Source: Streptomyces tuirus
Lineage (GTDB): Bacteria; Actinomycetota; Actinomycetes; Streptomycetales; Streptomycetaceae
NCBI GenBank assembly: GCA_018195615.1
Contig: JAGTPG010000001.1
Coordinates: forward strand, 1,240,001 to 1,304,000
Length of the DNA: 64,000 nucleotides
Direction: 5' to 3'
Shown: positions 19,601 to 31,277 of the stretch, one piece after another
Layout: the number at the start of each line of letters is the position of its first letter
Position numbering within the stretch: the first letter of the stretch is position 1
Made by a program: the position numbers and the translations under genes
The notes under the pieces: generated by a model
What the model was told of the DNA's origin: nothing
Database searches by the model: none
What the model saw: the letters and a program-made list of their open reading frames with translations, nothing else

Positions 19601-20302
19601 CAGGACGCGGAGTCGTACCAGTTGCTCAGGCACGGCTGGACACCGCGCAGCACGTCGGGGCCCGCGATCAACCGCGTACCGATCACGGTCGTGGCGGAGA
19701 ACGGGCTCGCCGTGAGCGAGCGCAGGCTCGGCGATCCCGACCGGGCCTGGGAACGCGACACCCGGGCCCTGGACATGGCCGTCAGCGTGCTGGGAGAGCA
19801 GCACATGATCACCCAGCGATGCCGGTTCAGCCTCGCCATCGACCACCATCTGCTGGGCGAGCACGAACCAGCGGTGGAGTACGCCGAGCGCTGTCTGAAC
19901 ACGCTGGCGGGCCGGTTCGGCCCCGACCATCCGTCGACCCACGTGTGCCGTACGCGCCTGGGCGTTCATCTGCGCGGGGCCGGCCGGCTGGAGGAGGCCC
20001 GCGAGGTCGGCCTGGCCGCGAACAGCGGACTCGAGGCGGTACTCGGCGGCCGGCACCCCTGGACCCTGGCGTCCGCCGTCGCCCTGGCGGGAACCCTGGT
20101 GGCGGGCGGAGCCCGGGAGGCGGCGGCGGAGCTGGAGGAGACCGCCCAACGCGGCTACGACCACCTCGGCCTGAACCGGCACCCGGCCAGGGCGATCGCC
20201 GCCGGCAACCTCGCCCTGACCCGCGCCGAGCAACGGGGCGCGGCGGGCAGCGGCGAACTCCCCCGGGCGCGCCGCGACATCGACGTGGAACTGATGGTGT
20301 GA
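16628..20302 (+). CDS. FxsT-like protein: SIMIBI NTPase / TIR-like / NB-ARC / TPR
   Basis: A protein of about 1,224 aa. Residues 10-220 resemble a MinD/ParA-type SIMIBI domain with a degenerate P-loop (STAEDIGQTTTLLNTA) and DDVLIDAPLP. About 258-370 resembles a TIR-like fold (VTLVHTSRHAVWADWIGAQL). An NB-ARC module follows, starting FVGREALLDDI with Walker A GAPGVGKSEAL (about 427) and WLLVCDELDDV. A tetratricopeptide array occupies about 845-1200. This is the layout of the tetratricopeptide proteins of FxSxx-COOH systems (FxsT). NLR-like architecture suggests a sensor or signalling role rather than catalysis in peptide maturation; this is inference. The ATG at 16628 overlaps the precursor-like gene by 8 nt. 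Confidence 0.83.
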   Translation: MSEADGRISRPRVAAFCSTAEDIGQTTTLLNTAVLLARSGRRVLVLDGRNADVRTRHYVRSVAPATALLPDEEGGPSVEEWSPSGAVLPIGLATLKGPDPLAAVSGAGPDHPAFQGYDDVLIDAPLPRTEQQTAQLARLPDLLVVCFTADSSFIEDAAVLARSILRHTDRSLDVIALALQTDWSHEDQLRIARDRVGPSFARLFGRPVRYLEVPYHAMSARSTRLGTELDNGNGFDERVLPSLERLVSALDRPHPVVPAHVTLVHTSRHAVWADWIGAQLRAVGVGVVRRTYGGWRPERPADDAAVLLLQPTTVRREEQRALRTLSDPGIRMVLVDSEALPPGFAHHQQIDLRRHDEQRAAELLLSGLSLPVPRRPPISPHRFPSIPNRTNIAARSVTFVGREALLDDIREALRGVAGQDRPCLLLGAPGVGKSEALLEFCHRFGGSYDVVWWLRADAPENVRASLAALGDALGEPTAQELSGHIRALRAKADETGERWLLVCDELDDVASLGAMTDLLPTPSGNCHILFAARDGKGPAPAGAVQVAPFSRGESEALLLTLLPGLTPSHARDVVHRVGPLPLALRLAACWIGARATRVAERDNLSGAQARHSAVEAFLEAFTDLQQTYGPGALAGTQILLRMARSSVRSSPAAEAWSHEPAGVAALNWLIDACALITGAGVDLRMLRSRSMRAALAQAGPDHTADGKPVRPADVLLVDAALWALHQHGLVELDFARPGQPVRQHRVLRELIVAGLGGEPRIEGQLRAALSDNLLGMADSPAPPDSETITRRGRQIDALRLWEDARPAVRQSLLNHLADLVRTQEEEALKECLRLGRLALQGWTEHDSLEHRRLRALLSDAQHLRGEYAESGSLALGVLREYRGNLGLSHPRSLQMADSYAANLGSAGHVGDALDEALHVARCMARLLGPRHGSTERVHRNLAWCYAAAGDYAEGMRLYRQVYEQRRAIGGDDDPAVRDMVPWLAEMHRLLGQDAESYQLLRHGWTPRSTSGPAINRVPITVVAENGLAVSERRLGDPDRAWERDTRALDMAVSVLGEQHMITQRCRFSLAIDHHLLGEHEPAVEYAERCLNTLAGRFGPDHPSTHVCRTRLGVHLRGAGRLEEAREVGLAANSGLEAVLGGRHPWTLASAVALAGTLVAGGAREAAAELEETAQRGYDHLGLNRHPARAIAAGNLALTRAEQRGAAGSGELPRARRDIDVELMV

Positions 20303-20354
20303 ACCACAGGCACAGTGCCCGCATCCGTCGTCTGCCGTAAGGAGTTGCACCTAG

Positions 20355-21329
20355 ATGAACCCGGACGCCTCGGCGGCGGTGAGCGAGCCCAGGCTCCTGA
20401 GCGTGCCGCAAGTAAGCCAGAGCTACGGCCACCTGAGCAAGGAGTGCCGTACCACGGTCGCGGCCTGCCCGGAGATCCGGTCCATGACCCACGTCGTCAG
20501 CAACACCGTCGTCTTCGCCGTTCGCGAAGCCGACGCCGTGCCGTTCTCCGGCGGGCTGCCCTGGGAGGACGAGGCCGACACCGAGGGCCGGCCGGGGCGC
20601 CGGCTGGTCCGCTGGGTCCTGGAGACGGAAGAGGTGATGCGGCGGCTCGACGTGGGCGATCTGATGCGGACTCTCGTCGTCACCCCGGAAGGCGGAATGC
20701 AGTGTTCACGTCTGCACTCCGCCCAGTACCTGGTGGGCATCAGCGCGTCCGGGCCGGGCTGCGACGTCATGGACACGAGCATGAACCGGCTGGTCAGCAA
20801 GATCAGGTCCGAGCGTCACATGGTCGACGAACTGCCCGGCGGCCGCCCGGGGGAGGTGAAGGAGCCGTTCGTCCAGGGGGGCTCGCTGTTCATGCACGTC
20901 CTCACCCGCGACTCGCAGGAGGCACAGCGGCTGCGGGGCGTATGGCACCGCCATCTCAACCCCGGCGACCTGCACTACGCGGCCTACTATCGCGACTGGT
21001 CGCTGGTGTGTTCCGGCGACGCCTTCGAGCACCAGGAGCTGGAGGACTCCTTCGCGGTCGTCTCGGTGGCGGCCCGCCGGGCGATATACCGCGACCTCGT
21101 CAGCCGCCTGCGTGAGGAACTGACGGATCTGGCGGGCATCATCGCCCCCGTCACCCGTGCTCCGATCCGACGCCTGGTCCTCGACGTCGTCGACGGGGCC
21201 TTCTACATGCACTGGCTGGGCGACGCGGAGGGCGACTTCGTCGTGGGAGTCACCTTCCGCCAGCCCAAGGTGGGCGTGGCGGAGGAGCGCCTGCGTGATC
21301 TCATCGCAGAGGTGCGGGTCCCTCACTGA
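20355..21329 (+). CDS. Uncharacterised protein, third gene of the FxsA/FxsT-like operon
   Basis: A 324-aa soluble protein that I do not recognise. Coding is supported by strong third-position GC bias, a good AAGGAG at about 20339-20344, and position 52 nt after the FxsT-like gene. Visible features are two conserved-looking blocks: THVVSNTVVFAVREAD near the N-terminus and VLDVVDGAFYMHWLGDAEGD near the C-terminus (about 277-300), and the acidic SFAVVSVAARRAIYRDLVSRL. There is no signal peptide, membrane segment or P-loop. Its 3' end overlaps the convergent NTPase gene by 29 nt. A role with the upstream signalling protein is likely from operon context only. Confidence 0.8.
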   Translation: MNPDASAAVSEPRLLSVPQVSQSYGHLSKECRTTVAACPEIRSMTHVVSNTVVFAVREADAVPFSGGLPWEDEADTEGRPGRRLVRWVLETEEVMRRLDVGDLMRTLVVTPEGGMQCSRLHSAQYLVGISASGPGCDVMDTSMNRLVSKIRSERHMVDELPGGRPGEVKEPFVQGGSLFMHVLTRDSQEAQRLRGVWHRHLNPGDLHYAAYYRDWSLVCSGDAFEHQELEDSFAVVSVAARRAIYRDLVSRLREELTDLAGIIAPVTRAPIRRLVLDVVDGAFYMHWLGDAEGDFVVGVTFRQPKVGVAEERLRDLIAEVRVPH

Positions 21330-24300
21330 ACGCTTCACCCAGCTCACGCAGCACCCGGTCGGCGAGGTGTGCGAGCAGGTCCTGCGCCCTCTCACCGGGC
21401 TCCGTCGCGGGGGCCGGCGGGCCGCTCAGCGGATCGGCGGCGCCCCGGTCCAGGCGGGGCAGCGACTCCATCGAGATCTCGAAGCCTCGGCAGATGGCGA
21501 ACAGTTCCCCCTGGTCGCGTCCGGCGGGTTCCGGGTCACTGCCGGCCGCGTCGGTCTCCCACCAGCCGACGATCGCCTCGCGGAACGCCTCCAGCAGCCT
21601 GCGGGCCAGCACGACCGCTCCCATGTTCCGCAGGGCGGAGTCGTCGACGAGCAGCCGGCGCGGCCGCGGCGGCCGTCCGGCGGCGGTGCGGGCGACGGGC
21701 ACGAGGCTGATCCGCGGCCCCTCCCCCTCCTCCAGCAGCCGGTCCAGCGCTTCCTGGGCTTCCCGGAAATGCGCCCGCACCGGCACCGGCACCCGCTCCC
21801 CCGACCGGTCGGCCATCGGCGGCGAGGAGACGACACGCGGGTTGTCGAGAGTGCGGTCGATGCTGTCGACGCGTTCCAGGAGGGTCTGCTGCTGTCCCTG
21901 GAGGACGTCGAGCCGGTTGGACATCTTCTCCAGCACGGTGTTGTCCTGGCTCGCCCGCAGCCGCCCGGCCAGGCTCTGGACACCGCTGCGCAGTGCGGTG
22001 TCGAAGCGGGGGTCGTCGAGCACCAGGGGCATGGTCCCGGTGACGTCGGCGACCTGCCGGCGCATCTGCCTGCAGGCGTGGCCGTTGACCACGACGAGCA
22101 TCTCGATGCTGTACCCGGCCGCGGCGTCGCGCGCGTGGCCGAGGAAGTCCGCGATGCCGGCGATGCCGGCCCGAGTCAGCAGTGAACGCACCGGCAGCAG
22201 GACGATCCACGCCGTACGGGTGACCTCGATCCAGCGGGGCTCGCCCGAGCCCGGCGGTCCCGGCAGGTCCCCCAGGTCACGCGGCGGCACGTTGTGCCAC
22301 CACTGGTCGCCGGCGAGTACGCGTTCCAGCCGACGTGCCGCCTCCCCCATCGGCCGCTTCTCGTGGGTCGTCCGGATCGCCTCGTGCACGGCTTCGACGT
22401 CGATCTTCGAACTGTGTCCGAGCGCCGCGTGGTCCCAGGCTCCTTCGCAGATCCGCAGGATCTGCCGGGGCACCCCGTCGGAGAGGGTCACGATCTGCGC
22501 CACGGCGGGGTCGGAGAACGGCGCGCAGGGCTCGCTCAGCGGCCTGCGCCCCGACCGGAGCAGGTGCTGTTTGATCAGCTCCTCGGTCGCGGGGCGCTCC
22601 CAGCTGTCGAGCCACAGCGGCAGCACCCGCTCGTGCAGGGAAGCGGGCAGGGAGCCCCAGAGGTCGGGCCGGACGCAGAAGATCAGCAGGCCGCCCTGGT
22701 TGACGTACCGGTTCACCAGCATCTCGAAGGCGTTCAGGAACAGCGCCCGGTCCAGCGCCGTCCATTCGACGATCTTGTCCACCTCGTCCAGCACCAGCGC
22801 GTACGGTCGCCCGCTCTGTCCGTAGACGAGGCTGAACACCGAGAACGCTTCGAAGACACCCTGGATGCCCTGGATCGGCTGGGTGACACCGCGCTGTTGC
22901 AGGGGGGCCGCGGGGCCTCGCCGGACAGCCAGCGCCAGACGTCCGCCTGGTACGCCTGGTTGGGGAGCAGGGCGAACGCGGTGGCGAAGGCCCGGTGGTC
23001 GGTGACGCCCCGCAGGTGCCGGCGGAGATGGCTGTGGATGAGCTCCTCGTCGAGGTCGAAGGCCCGCGCGATCTTCTGCGGATCCAGCCTCCGGTCCCTC
23101 AGGCCGCGCAGGAAGTCGTCACGAGCGACTCCCAGTCGGCCGGTGTCGTCCTGTTCCAGCAGCTCAGCCGTGACGTCCGCGTAGAAGTCGGTGATGGCCT
23201 GCATGAAGTCGGCCATGGCTTCGAGATCGTCGCGAGGGCTCATGACGCGGTGCTGGAAGACGGACCGCATGTCCACCGAGGGCTGACCGATCACCCACAG
23301 CGCGGGCATGGGGTCGCTCTGCCTGAGGATGTCCGTGACCTGGGCGGCGAGGTGGCTCTTGCCCAGTCCGAACTCGCCGACGAGGGCGAGGACACGGCCC
23401 CTGGTCGAGGAGTCTCCGGTGTGCTGGAGGTAGCGCTGCACCTGTTCCATGAGCTGTTCGTTGATCCGCCTGCGCACATGGATGGGCGGACGCGGGGGAC
23501 CGGTTCCGACCTGGGTGGTGTCGGCGAATCCCTCCAACTGGACGCTCGTACTGCCTCGGAAGGGGTTCTCCCCCGCGACCGGGAAGGCGTCAGGGCTCAT
23601 CTCGTCGGTCCTCTTCGTCATCAGGAAGTTCATTCGGTTCGAGACCGGCCGTCTCTGGTGGTTCCTTCGCGGGTCGTCCGGATCGGACAGGCCCCTTCTC
23701 AGGAAGTGGTCCGGGTTCGGTTGCTTCCTGTCGAACCGGAGGACTACGCGGTTTCGCCGCAAGTAGGCCTCGTCGGCCTGCAGTGCTTCGTCCGCCGCCT
23801 CACGCAGAAAGGTCTGGAGTTTCGAAATGCTGACGAAGACCCAGGGCTCCGGCTCGCAATCGAGCAGATCGTCATGGATGGCGATCTTCGGGTTCGGAAT
23901 TCCCGGAAGTTCCATCCACAGCCGCAGATACCTGCCCCAGTCCTCCCGGGCGAGCGCTCCGGTCTTGAGGTGCGTGACACCACGCCGTTGGGATTCATTG
24001 AAAATCAGGCCGATCTCTTTATCCAGCTCGGTGTACTCCGTCTCGACGAAGAAGACCACCCCGCGGTCGGCCTTCTTGTGACAGAACCGGAGGAAGTCCC
24101 AGCGGGAGCCCTGATCCTCCCACTGAATGTGCGGAATGATCACGGCGAGTCTGCGGCCCAATCGCCCCAGCGCGTCGGTGAGAGCGAGCCAGGAGTCGAA
24201 GTGGTCGGGCGAGTCGATCTCCGGACGGCAGACTTCTTCGAATCCGGGCGTTTCTCTCAGCTCGGCCACGACCGTGCGGACGATGCGCTTGATCACCGTG

Positions 24301-24788
24301 GGCAGCTCCGGCGCCTCCGTGTGCCCGCTGGGCGACGACTCCAGGTCGCGCCCGTTGTTCCGCACGCCGGTGACCGGCACGATGGAGATCGAATCCGACG
24401 GACCGCGATGGCGCCACCGCGTCGGCCTGTCGCCGCCCTCTTCGGCGTCGGGCCGTTCGGCGTCGCCGCCCTCGCGCTCTTCGAACCCTCTGACGAGCTC
24501 GTGGACGCACTGGTGGAGGAGACTGCTCTTGCCCGTGCCGGGCAGTCCGCTCACCACCACCAGGTGCCCGCGGCCGTCCCGGCCCGGGGTGATGCTGCGC
24601 GCCACTTGTATGAGCTGGTTGCGAAAGGCGTGCACCGCCGCGGGCACGTGATCGAGCTCCACCCACAGGTCTTCGTGACCTTCGATGCACCATGGCACCA
24701 GCGGCTCGTACGGGAGCCACGGCGGCTCGCCCCCGCGGGAGGCGTTCCGAACATGTTGCACTGGATGAATGGCATGGTGTTCCCCCAT
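21301..24788 (-). CDS. Large protein with two P-loop NTPase modules, one-base frameshift
   Basis: With one base restored in the G run at 22902-22907 this gene encodes about 1,162 aa. Module 1 has Walker A VVSGLPGTGKSSLLHQ (about 80). Module 2 has Walker A LVGEFGLGKSHLAAQ (about 473) and Walker B YALVLDEVDKI (about 666), followed by a helical arginine-finger-like region (LLIFCVRPDLW). The C-terminal third contains NTVLEKMSNRLDVLQGQQQ and QTLLERVDSIDR, likely coiled coil. The ATG at 24788 (MGEHHAIHP) follows GGAG; upstream in-frame codons are arginine-rich and look non-coding. STAND/ORC-like NTPases of this kind occur in conflict systems. It is convergent with the FxsT-like operon. The precise family is not recognised. 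Confidence 0.82.
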
Positions 24789-24974
24789 GTTCGTGCTCCG
24801 GGCGTCCCGTCCCCTTGGATCGCCCGGTGTGGTACGTGTCGTGCGGTGTCGCCGGGCGGCCCGGTGCCGTTCGCAGCCGTCGCTGATCGCCCCACGCCTC
24901 CCCCTCCTGCCCATCGGCTCTCTTGAGCCGCCGCAGCCCTTCTCAGGGCGATCCCCTCCGCGGCGGCCGGCTAC

Positions 24975-26285
24975 TCATCCGGGTTCTGCTTTCAACTCCT
25001 GGCCCAATGGCTCGGAAACGTGCTGAGGCGCCGGTGCGGTGGAGGCCTCGGACCCGGGAGCGGACTCCGCGGAGGCCGGCGGGGGCGGGGCGTGCTGTGC
25101 ACGCCGCCTGGTCCGCGCCCGGGCAAGGATCCACTCCCGGCTCCACCTGTCGGCACGGGCCCACTGGAAGGCGTGGTGCAGCAGGTTGACCGTCACGATC
25201 GCGGGTCCGACGACACCCACGGTGCCGGGGAACCTGGGCTCCAGAGCGAGGGCGAGGAGGATGGCGGTGATGCCGTTCTGCTGGCCGAATCCGAGATGAG
25301 CGAGGTCCGGCCAGGTGAGCCGGGGGCGTACCAGCAGCCGGCTGATCAGCACGGTGGCGAGGAACTGCGCGGCGAACGCGCCGGCGCCGAGTACGAGCCC
25401 TTCCCGGAGGAAGACCTCGCCGGACGCGAGGACCACTCCGAGGACGCCCGAGGCGATGAGAAACGCCAGGGCGACCGCGGTCTCGAGGGCCACGCCGAAG
25501 CGGCCCAGGCGCACGAACAATCCGAACAGGGCCACGGCGAGGACCATCATGTCCTGCGCGGCGACCAGGATCAGCGCGACGACCAGGACCAGTGCCACCG
25601 TGTCGGCAGGCGGCCGCGTGCCGAACCGCCGCGGCGCCGCCGCCGGCGCTCGCTCCCCGGCCCGGGGGCGCCGGAACCAGCGGCCGGCAGCCCACCAGGC
25701 CGCTCCCGCCAGGGCGAACAGTCCCACGTTGAGGAGCAGATCGCCGAACACGGTGACCGTGTCCGACACCACCGAGCCGTCACCGGCCGCCCCGGCGCCG
25801 TACCGGACGGCGAGGGCGGAGAAGTAGACCGTGAGCAGGACCGTCATGGGGTCGTCGAACGAGGCCCACACCGACAGGATCGCTTTGGCCCTCGGCGACA
25901 CCCGGTCGTTGTTCTGCGTGGCGGCGACCGACAAGGGGTCGATCTGAGCCACGACGATTCCCAGGACGAGGTATTCCGGCTTGTGGAAGGCCCACACCAT
26001 GACGGTGGCGATGAGGGTGGCCTTCAGGACGACGCCGACGGTCACGGCGACCAGGACGACCTTCAGGGAGCGTTTGACCTCGGCGAAATCGATGTCGTGC
26101 GTGCTGCCGTAGAGGCCGATCGCGAGCAGCAGTCCCGCGGCGTACTGGTATCCGGGTGCGTGTGAGAGGTCCTGAGGGTCTGTCAGCAGTCCGACGGCCA
26201 CCCCGGCGGCCAGGGTGACGCAGGCACCGACGACGATGCGCGGCAGGCCGATGCGGGTTCTGCCTCGTAACAGACTCAGTCCCAA
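24975..26285 (-). CDS. Cation/proton antiporter (CPA/NhaP-like membrane protein)
   Basis: A 436-aa integral membrane protein with about 11-12 hydrophobic segments (for example VVGACVTLAAGVAVGLLT, VALVLVVALILVAAQDMMVL, TAVALAFLIASGVLGVVLA). A polar substrate region, VVAQIDPLSVAAT, and then SVWASFDDPMTVLL, correspond to the ion-binding acidic pair and adjacent segment of CPA antiporters. The C-terminus is a hydrophilic Pro/Ala/Arg-rich tail. It would exchange Na+ or K+ for H+. The start is a TTG at 26285, preceded by GGAGCAAAGG; this unusual initiation codon is the only one that places the first membrane segment correctly. A kdp potassium-pump remnant lies just upstream. Confidence 0.85.
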   Translation of the reverse strand: MGLSLLRGRTRIGLPRIVVGACVTLAAGVAVGLLTDPQDLSHAPGYQYAAGLLLAIGLYGSTHDIDFAEVKRSLKVVLVAVTVGVVLKATLIATVMVWAFHKPEYLVLGIVVAQIDPLSVAATQNNDRVSPRAKAILSVWASFDDPMTVLLTVYFSALAVRYGAGAAGDGSVVSDTVTVFGDLLLNVGLFALAGAAWWAAGRWFRRPRAGERAPAAAPRRFGTRPPADTVALVLVVALILVAAQDMMVLAVALFGLFVRLGRFGVALETAVALAFLIASGVLGVVLASGEVFLREGLVLGAGAFAAQFLATVLISRLLVRPRLTWPDLAHLGFGQQNGITAILLALALEPRFPGTVGVVGPAIVTVNLLHHAFQWARADRWSREWILARARTRRRAQHAPPPPASAESAPGSEASTAPAPQHVSEPLGQELKAEPG

Positions 26286-27282
26286 TGCCTTTGCTCCGTC
26301 CGCCCTGGTACCGGGTTTCGTCGCGCGGCGTGGTTCTGGGAACCGTGAGGTTCATGGTCGTGGCAGCGCGGGTGGTTCATCATGCACCACACGCGCACCA
26401 GCGCAGTCAAAGATCGGCTCACAAGCAACGCCTTCTCACCCCCGTAGCTGCCCGCTGGACAAGGCGCACCCAATTCAGCGTATCGGGATACCGGCCTGTC
26501 GGGCAGGGAATCGACGCCTCTCTTGTCGCTCATGCGGATCATTGAGCCCAGGGGTGCCGATCGGGCACGCACAATACGCGGTCGAGGGACATCACGGTGT
26601 TGACCGCGCGCATGCGCTCACTTTCCGTCCGGCCGGTAGTCCGAAATGACGTTGAAATGAGATGGTCTCTTTTCGAACAGCTCAGAAGCTGTCCGCGAGA
26701 GCCTTGAGCGCGATGTCGAGTTCGAGGACGTTCACACCCGGGTCTCGCCCATGAAGCCCAGGGTGCGGCCCTCGGTGTGGTCCGCGGGGAGATGGATGAC
26801 ACCCGGGCGCCGTCCGCGTCCTCCGCGACCGCGCCGCGTCGGCATCGACACCGGACATGCGGGTCCGGGCGGTGAAGGCGATCCACTCGGCGCCGACGAG
26901 CTCGCGCTCGCGCAGACCGTACCTCTCCTTCGCCAGGACGAGGTCGGCCGGTCTTGTCGAGCAGCGGTGTGGAGACGTCACCGGCCGCCTCGACCGCGCT
27001 GCCGGACATCGCCAGCACGTTGCACTGGACGAGGCTCGGTGTATGCGGACGATTAGAGGCGGCGGACGATTGACGACCGGCGCCGGTACGGGCGACGATC
27101 CCGGCCGGACGCGCGCTCGGGAGCCGCGCTCGCCCGTCGCGTCGCCCGCGCGCGGTGCCATAGGGCCTGACCAGCTTTGATTCAAGGACGGTCGGTGGAG
27201 ATCAGGACCACATTCCCAGGGAGTGAAAGGTCACAGCCTCGCCCTCTGCTGCTCCTTCGAGTCCATGACCTAGCATCCGAGC
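26286..27282. other. 997-nt gene-poor region containing a decayed kdp remnant
   Basis: No intact gene is seen. The stretch holds the upstream region of the antiporter (direct GGTTCAT repeats at about 26350 and 26381), the kdpB/kdpC remnant at 26682-27053, and the promoter region of mutA. A TAGCAT hexamer at 27271-27276 would place the mutA transcription start at or next to its ATG, so mutA may be leaderless; this is inference from spacing. Confidence 0.6.
26682..27053 (-). pseudogene. kdpB: Decayed remnant of kdpB fused to the tail of kdpC
   Basis: Reading across frames on the minus strand gives NVLAMSGSAVEAAGDVSTPLLDKT, in two parts NVLAMSGSAVEAAGDVS and LLDKT, the phosphorylation-site region of the potassium-pump P-type ATPase subunit KdpB. 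Then come LVLAKERYGLRERELVGAEW and IAFTARTRMSGVD, from its nucleotide-binding domain, and finally HTEGRTLGFMGE plus NVLELDIALKALADSF, like the C-terminus of KdpC. The catalytic DKTGT continuation, the transmembrane domains and most of both genes are missing, with several frame changes. Unlike the single-base interruptions elsewhere, whole domains are lost, so this is a true relic of a kdpFABC operon. Confidence 0.72.
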
Positions 27283-29090
27283 ATGACGGTCCTGCCTGAC
27301 GACGGGCTTGAGCTGGCCGGCGAGTTCCCTGATGTGCCCCACGAGCAGTGGCAGCGCCTGGTGGCGGGCGTGCTGCGCAAGTCGGGCAAGGACGTGGAGG
27401 GCGCCGAGGCCGAGGAAGCCCTGTCCACCGCGCTGGAGGACGGGCTGCGCACCCGTCCCCTCTACACCGCCCACGACACCGCGCCCGAGCCGGGCCTGCC
27501 CGGGTTCGCCCCCTTCGTACGCGGCGCCCGCGCCGAGGGGAACACGCTCGGCGGCTGGGACGTACGGCAGCGGCACACGGTGGCCGACCGGGACGCGGTA
27601 CTCGCGGACCTGGAGAACGGCGTCACCTCCCTGTGGCTGGGCGTGGGCCAGGACGGCATCCCGGTGCCGGAGCTCGGCCGGGTCCTCGACGGTGTCTACC
27701 TCGACCTCGCGCCCGTCGTCCTCGACGCGGGACGCGAAACGGAGCCCGCCGCACGGGAGTTGCTGCGGCTGTACGACGAGCGCGGTGTCGCCCGGGACGC
27801 GGCGCGGGGCAACCTGGGCGCGGACCCGCTGGGGCATCAGGCCCGGAGCGGACAGCAGGGCGACTTCGCGCCGGCCGCGGACCTCGCGCGGCTGTGCGCC
27901 GAGGAGTACCCGGGGCTGCGGGCGCTGACCGTGGACGCGCTGCCGTACCACGAGGCCGGTGGTTCGGCCGCCCAGGAGCTGGGCTGCTCGCTGGCCACGG
28001 CGGTGGCGTATCTGCGGGAGCTGGCCGAGGCGGGGCTGAGTGTCGAACAGGCCTGTGGCCAACTGGAGTTCCGGTACGCGGCGACGGCCGACCAGTTCCT
28101 GACGATCGCCAAGCTGCGGGCCGCGCGCCGGCTGTGGGCGCGGGTGGCCGAGGTGTGCGGGGCGCCGCGTGCCGGGGCGCAGCGCCAGCACGTCGTGACC
28201 TCCGCGGTGATGATGACGCGCCGCGACCCGTGGGTGAACATGCTGCGCACGACGATCGCCACGCTGGCCGCCGGCGCGGGCGGGGCCGACTCGGTCACCG
28301 TCCTGCCCTTCGACCACGCACTCGGGCTGCCGGACGGGTTCGCACGGCGTATCGCCCGCAACACCTCCACGATCCTCATCGAGGAGTCGCACCTGGCCCG
28401 GGTGATCGACCCGGCGGGCGGCTCCTGGTACGTGGAGCGGCTCACCGACGAACTGGCCCACGCGGGCTGGGAGTTCTTCCAGCGGATCGAGCGGCTCGGC
28501 GGCATGCCCGCGGCCCTGCGTTCGGGGGACCTCGCTCGGGACCTGGCCGACACCTGGCAGGCCCGCAGCGGCAGGCTGGCCGAGCGGCGCGAACCCGTCA
28601 CGGGCGTCAGCGAGTTCCCGCACCTCGCGGAGAAGCCGGTCGTCCGGGACAGCGCGCCCGAGCCGCCGTCCGGCGGGCTGCCGCGCGTGCGCCGCGACGA
28701 GGCGTACGAGGCGCTGCGCGCCCGCTCCGACGCCCACCTCGCCGCGACCGGCTCCCGGCCGCGGATCTTCCTCGCCGCGATCGGCCCGGCCGCGGCCCAC
28801 ACCGCACGTCTCACCTTCGCCTCGAACCTCTTCCAGGCGGGCGGTGTCGAGCCGGTCAGCGAAGGCACGTTCGAGGAGAGCGGCGCGACGGAGGCCGTGC
28901 TGTGCTCCAGTGACGCGCTGTACGAGGAACAGGCCGAGGCCACCGCCCAGGCCCTGAAGGCCGCCGGCGCGCGGCAGGTGTTCCTGGCGGGCCGTCCCGG
29001 GCGGCACCCGGGTGTCGACGCGTACGTCTTCGCGGGCTGCGACGCCGTGGCCGTGCTGTCCGCGACCCTCGACCGCATGGGAGTGTCCTG

Positions 29091-29091
<1 letters not shown>
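27283..29091 (+). CDS. mutA: Methylmalonyl-CoA mutase small (beta) subunit
   Basis: A 602-aa subunit of the heterodimeric adenosylcobalamin enzyme that interconverts succinyl-CoA and (R)-methylmalonyl-CoA, linking the TCA cycle to propionyl-CoA metabolism and polyketide extender supply. It has the mutase TIM-barrel signature ([20 protein letters not shown], then [20 protein letters not shown]) and a C-terminal flavodoxin-like domain lacking the cobalamin-binding DxHxxG, as expected for the non-catalytic subunit. The stop overlaps the mutB start (ATGA), so translation is coupled. No strong Shine-Dalgarno precedes the ATG; a -10-like TAGCAT 7 nt upstream fits a leaderless transcript. Confidence 0.97.

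Positions 29092-31273
<2,182 letters not shown>

Positions 31274-31277
<4 letters not shown>

Noticed and set aside
16598-20350. Long minus-strand open frame opposite the FxsT-like gene
   Set aside because: No motifs and shadow-type composition; the plus-strand frame has P-loop, TIR-like and TPR features.
26539-27185. Hypothetical minus-strand genes in the 26.5-27.2 kb gap
   Set aside because: The open frames switch between kdp-like and nonsense sequence; the region is better explained as a decayed kdpB/kdpC remnant.
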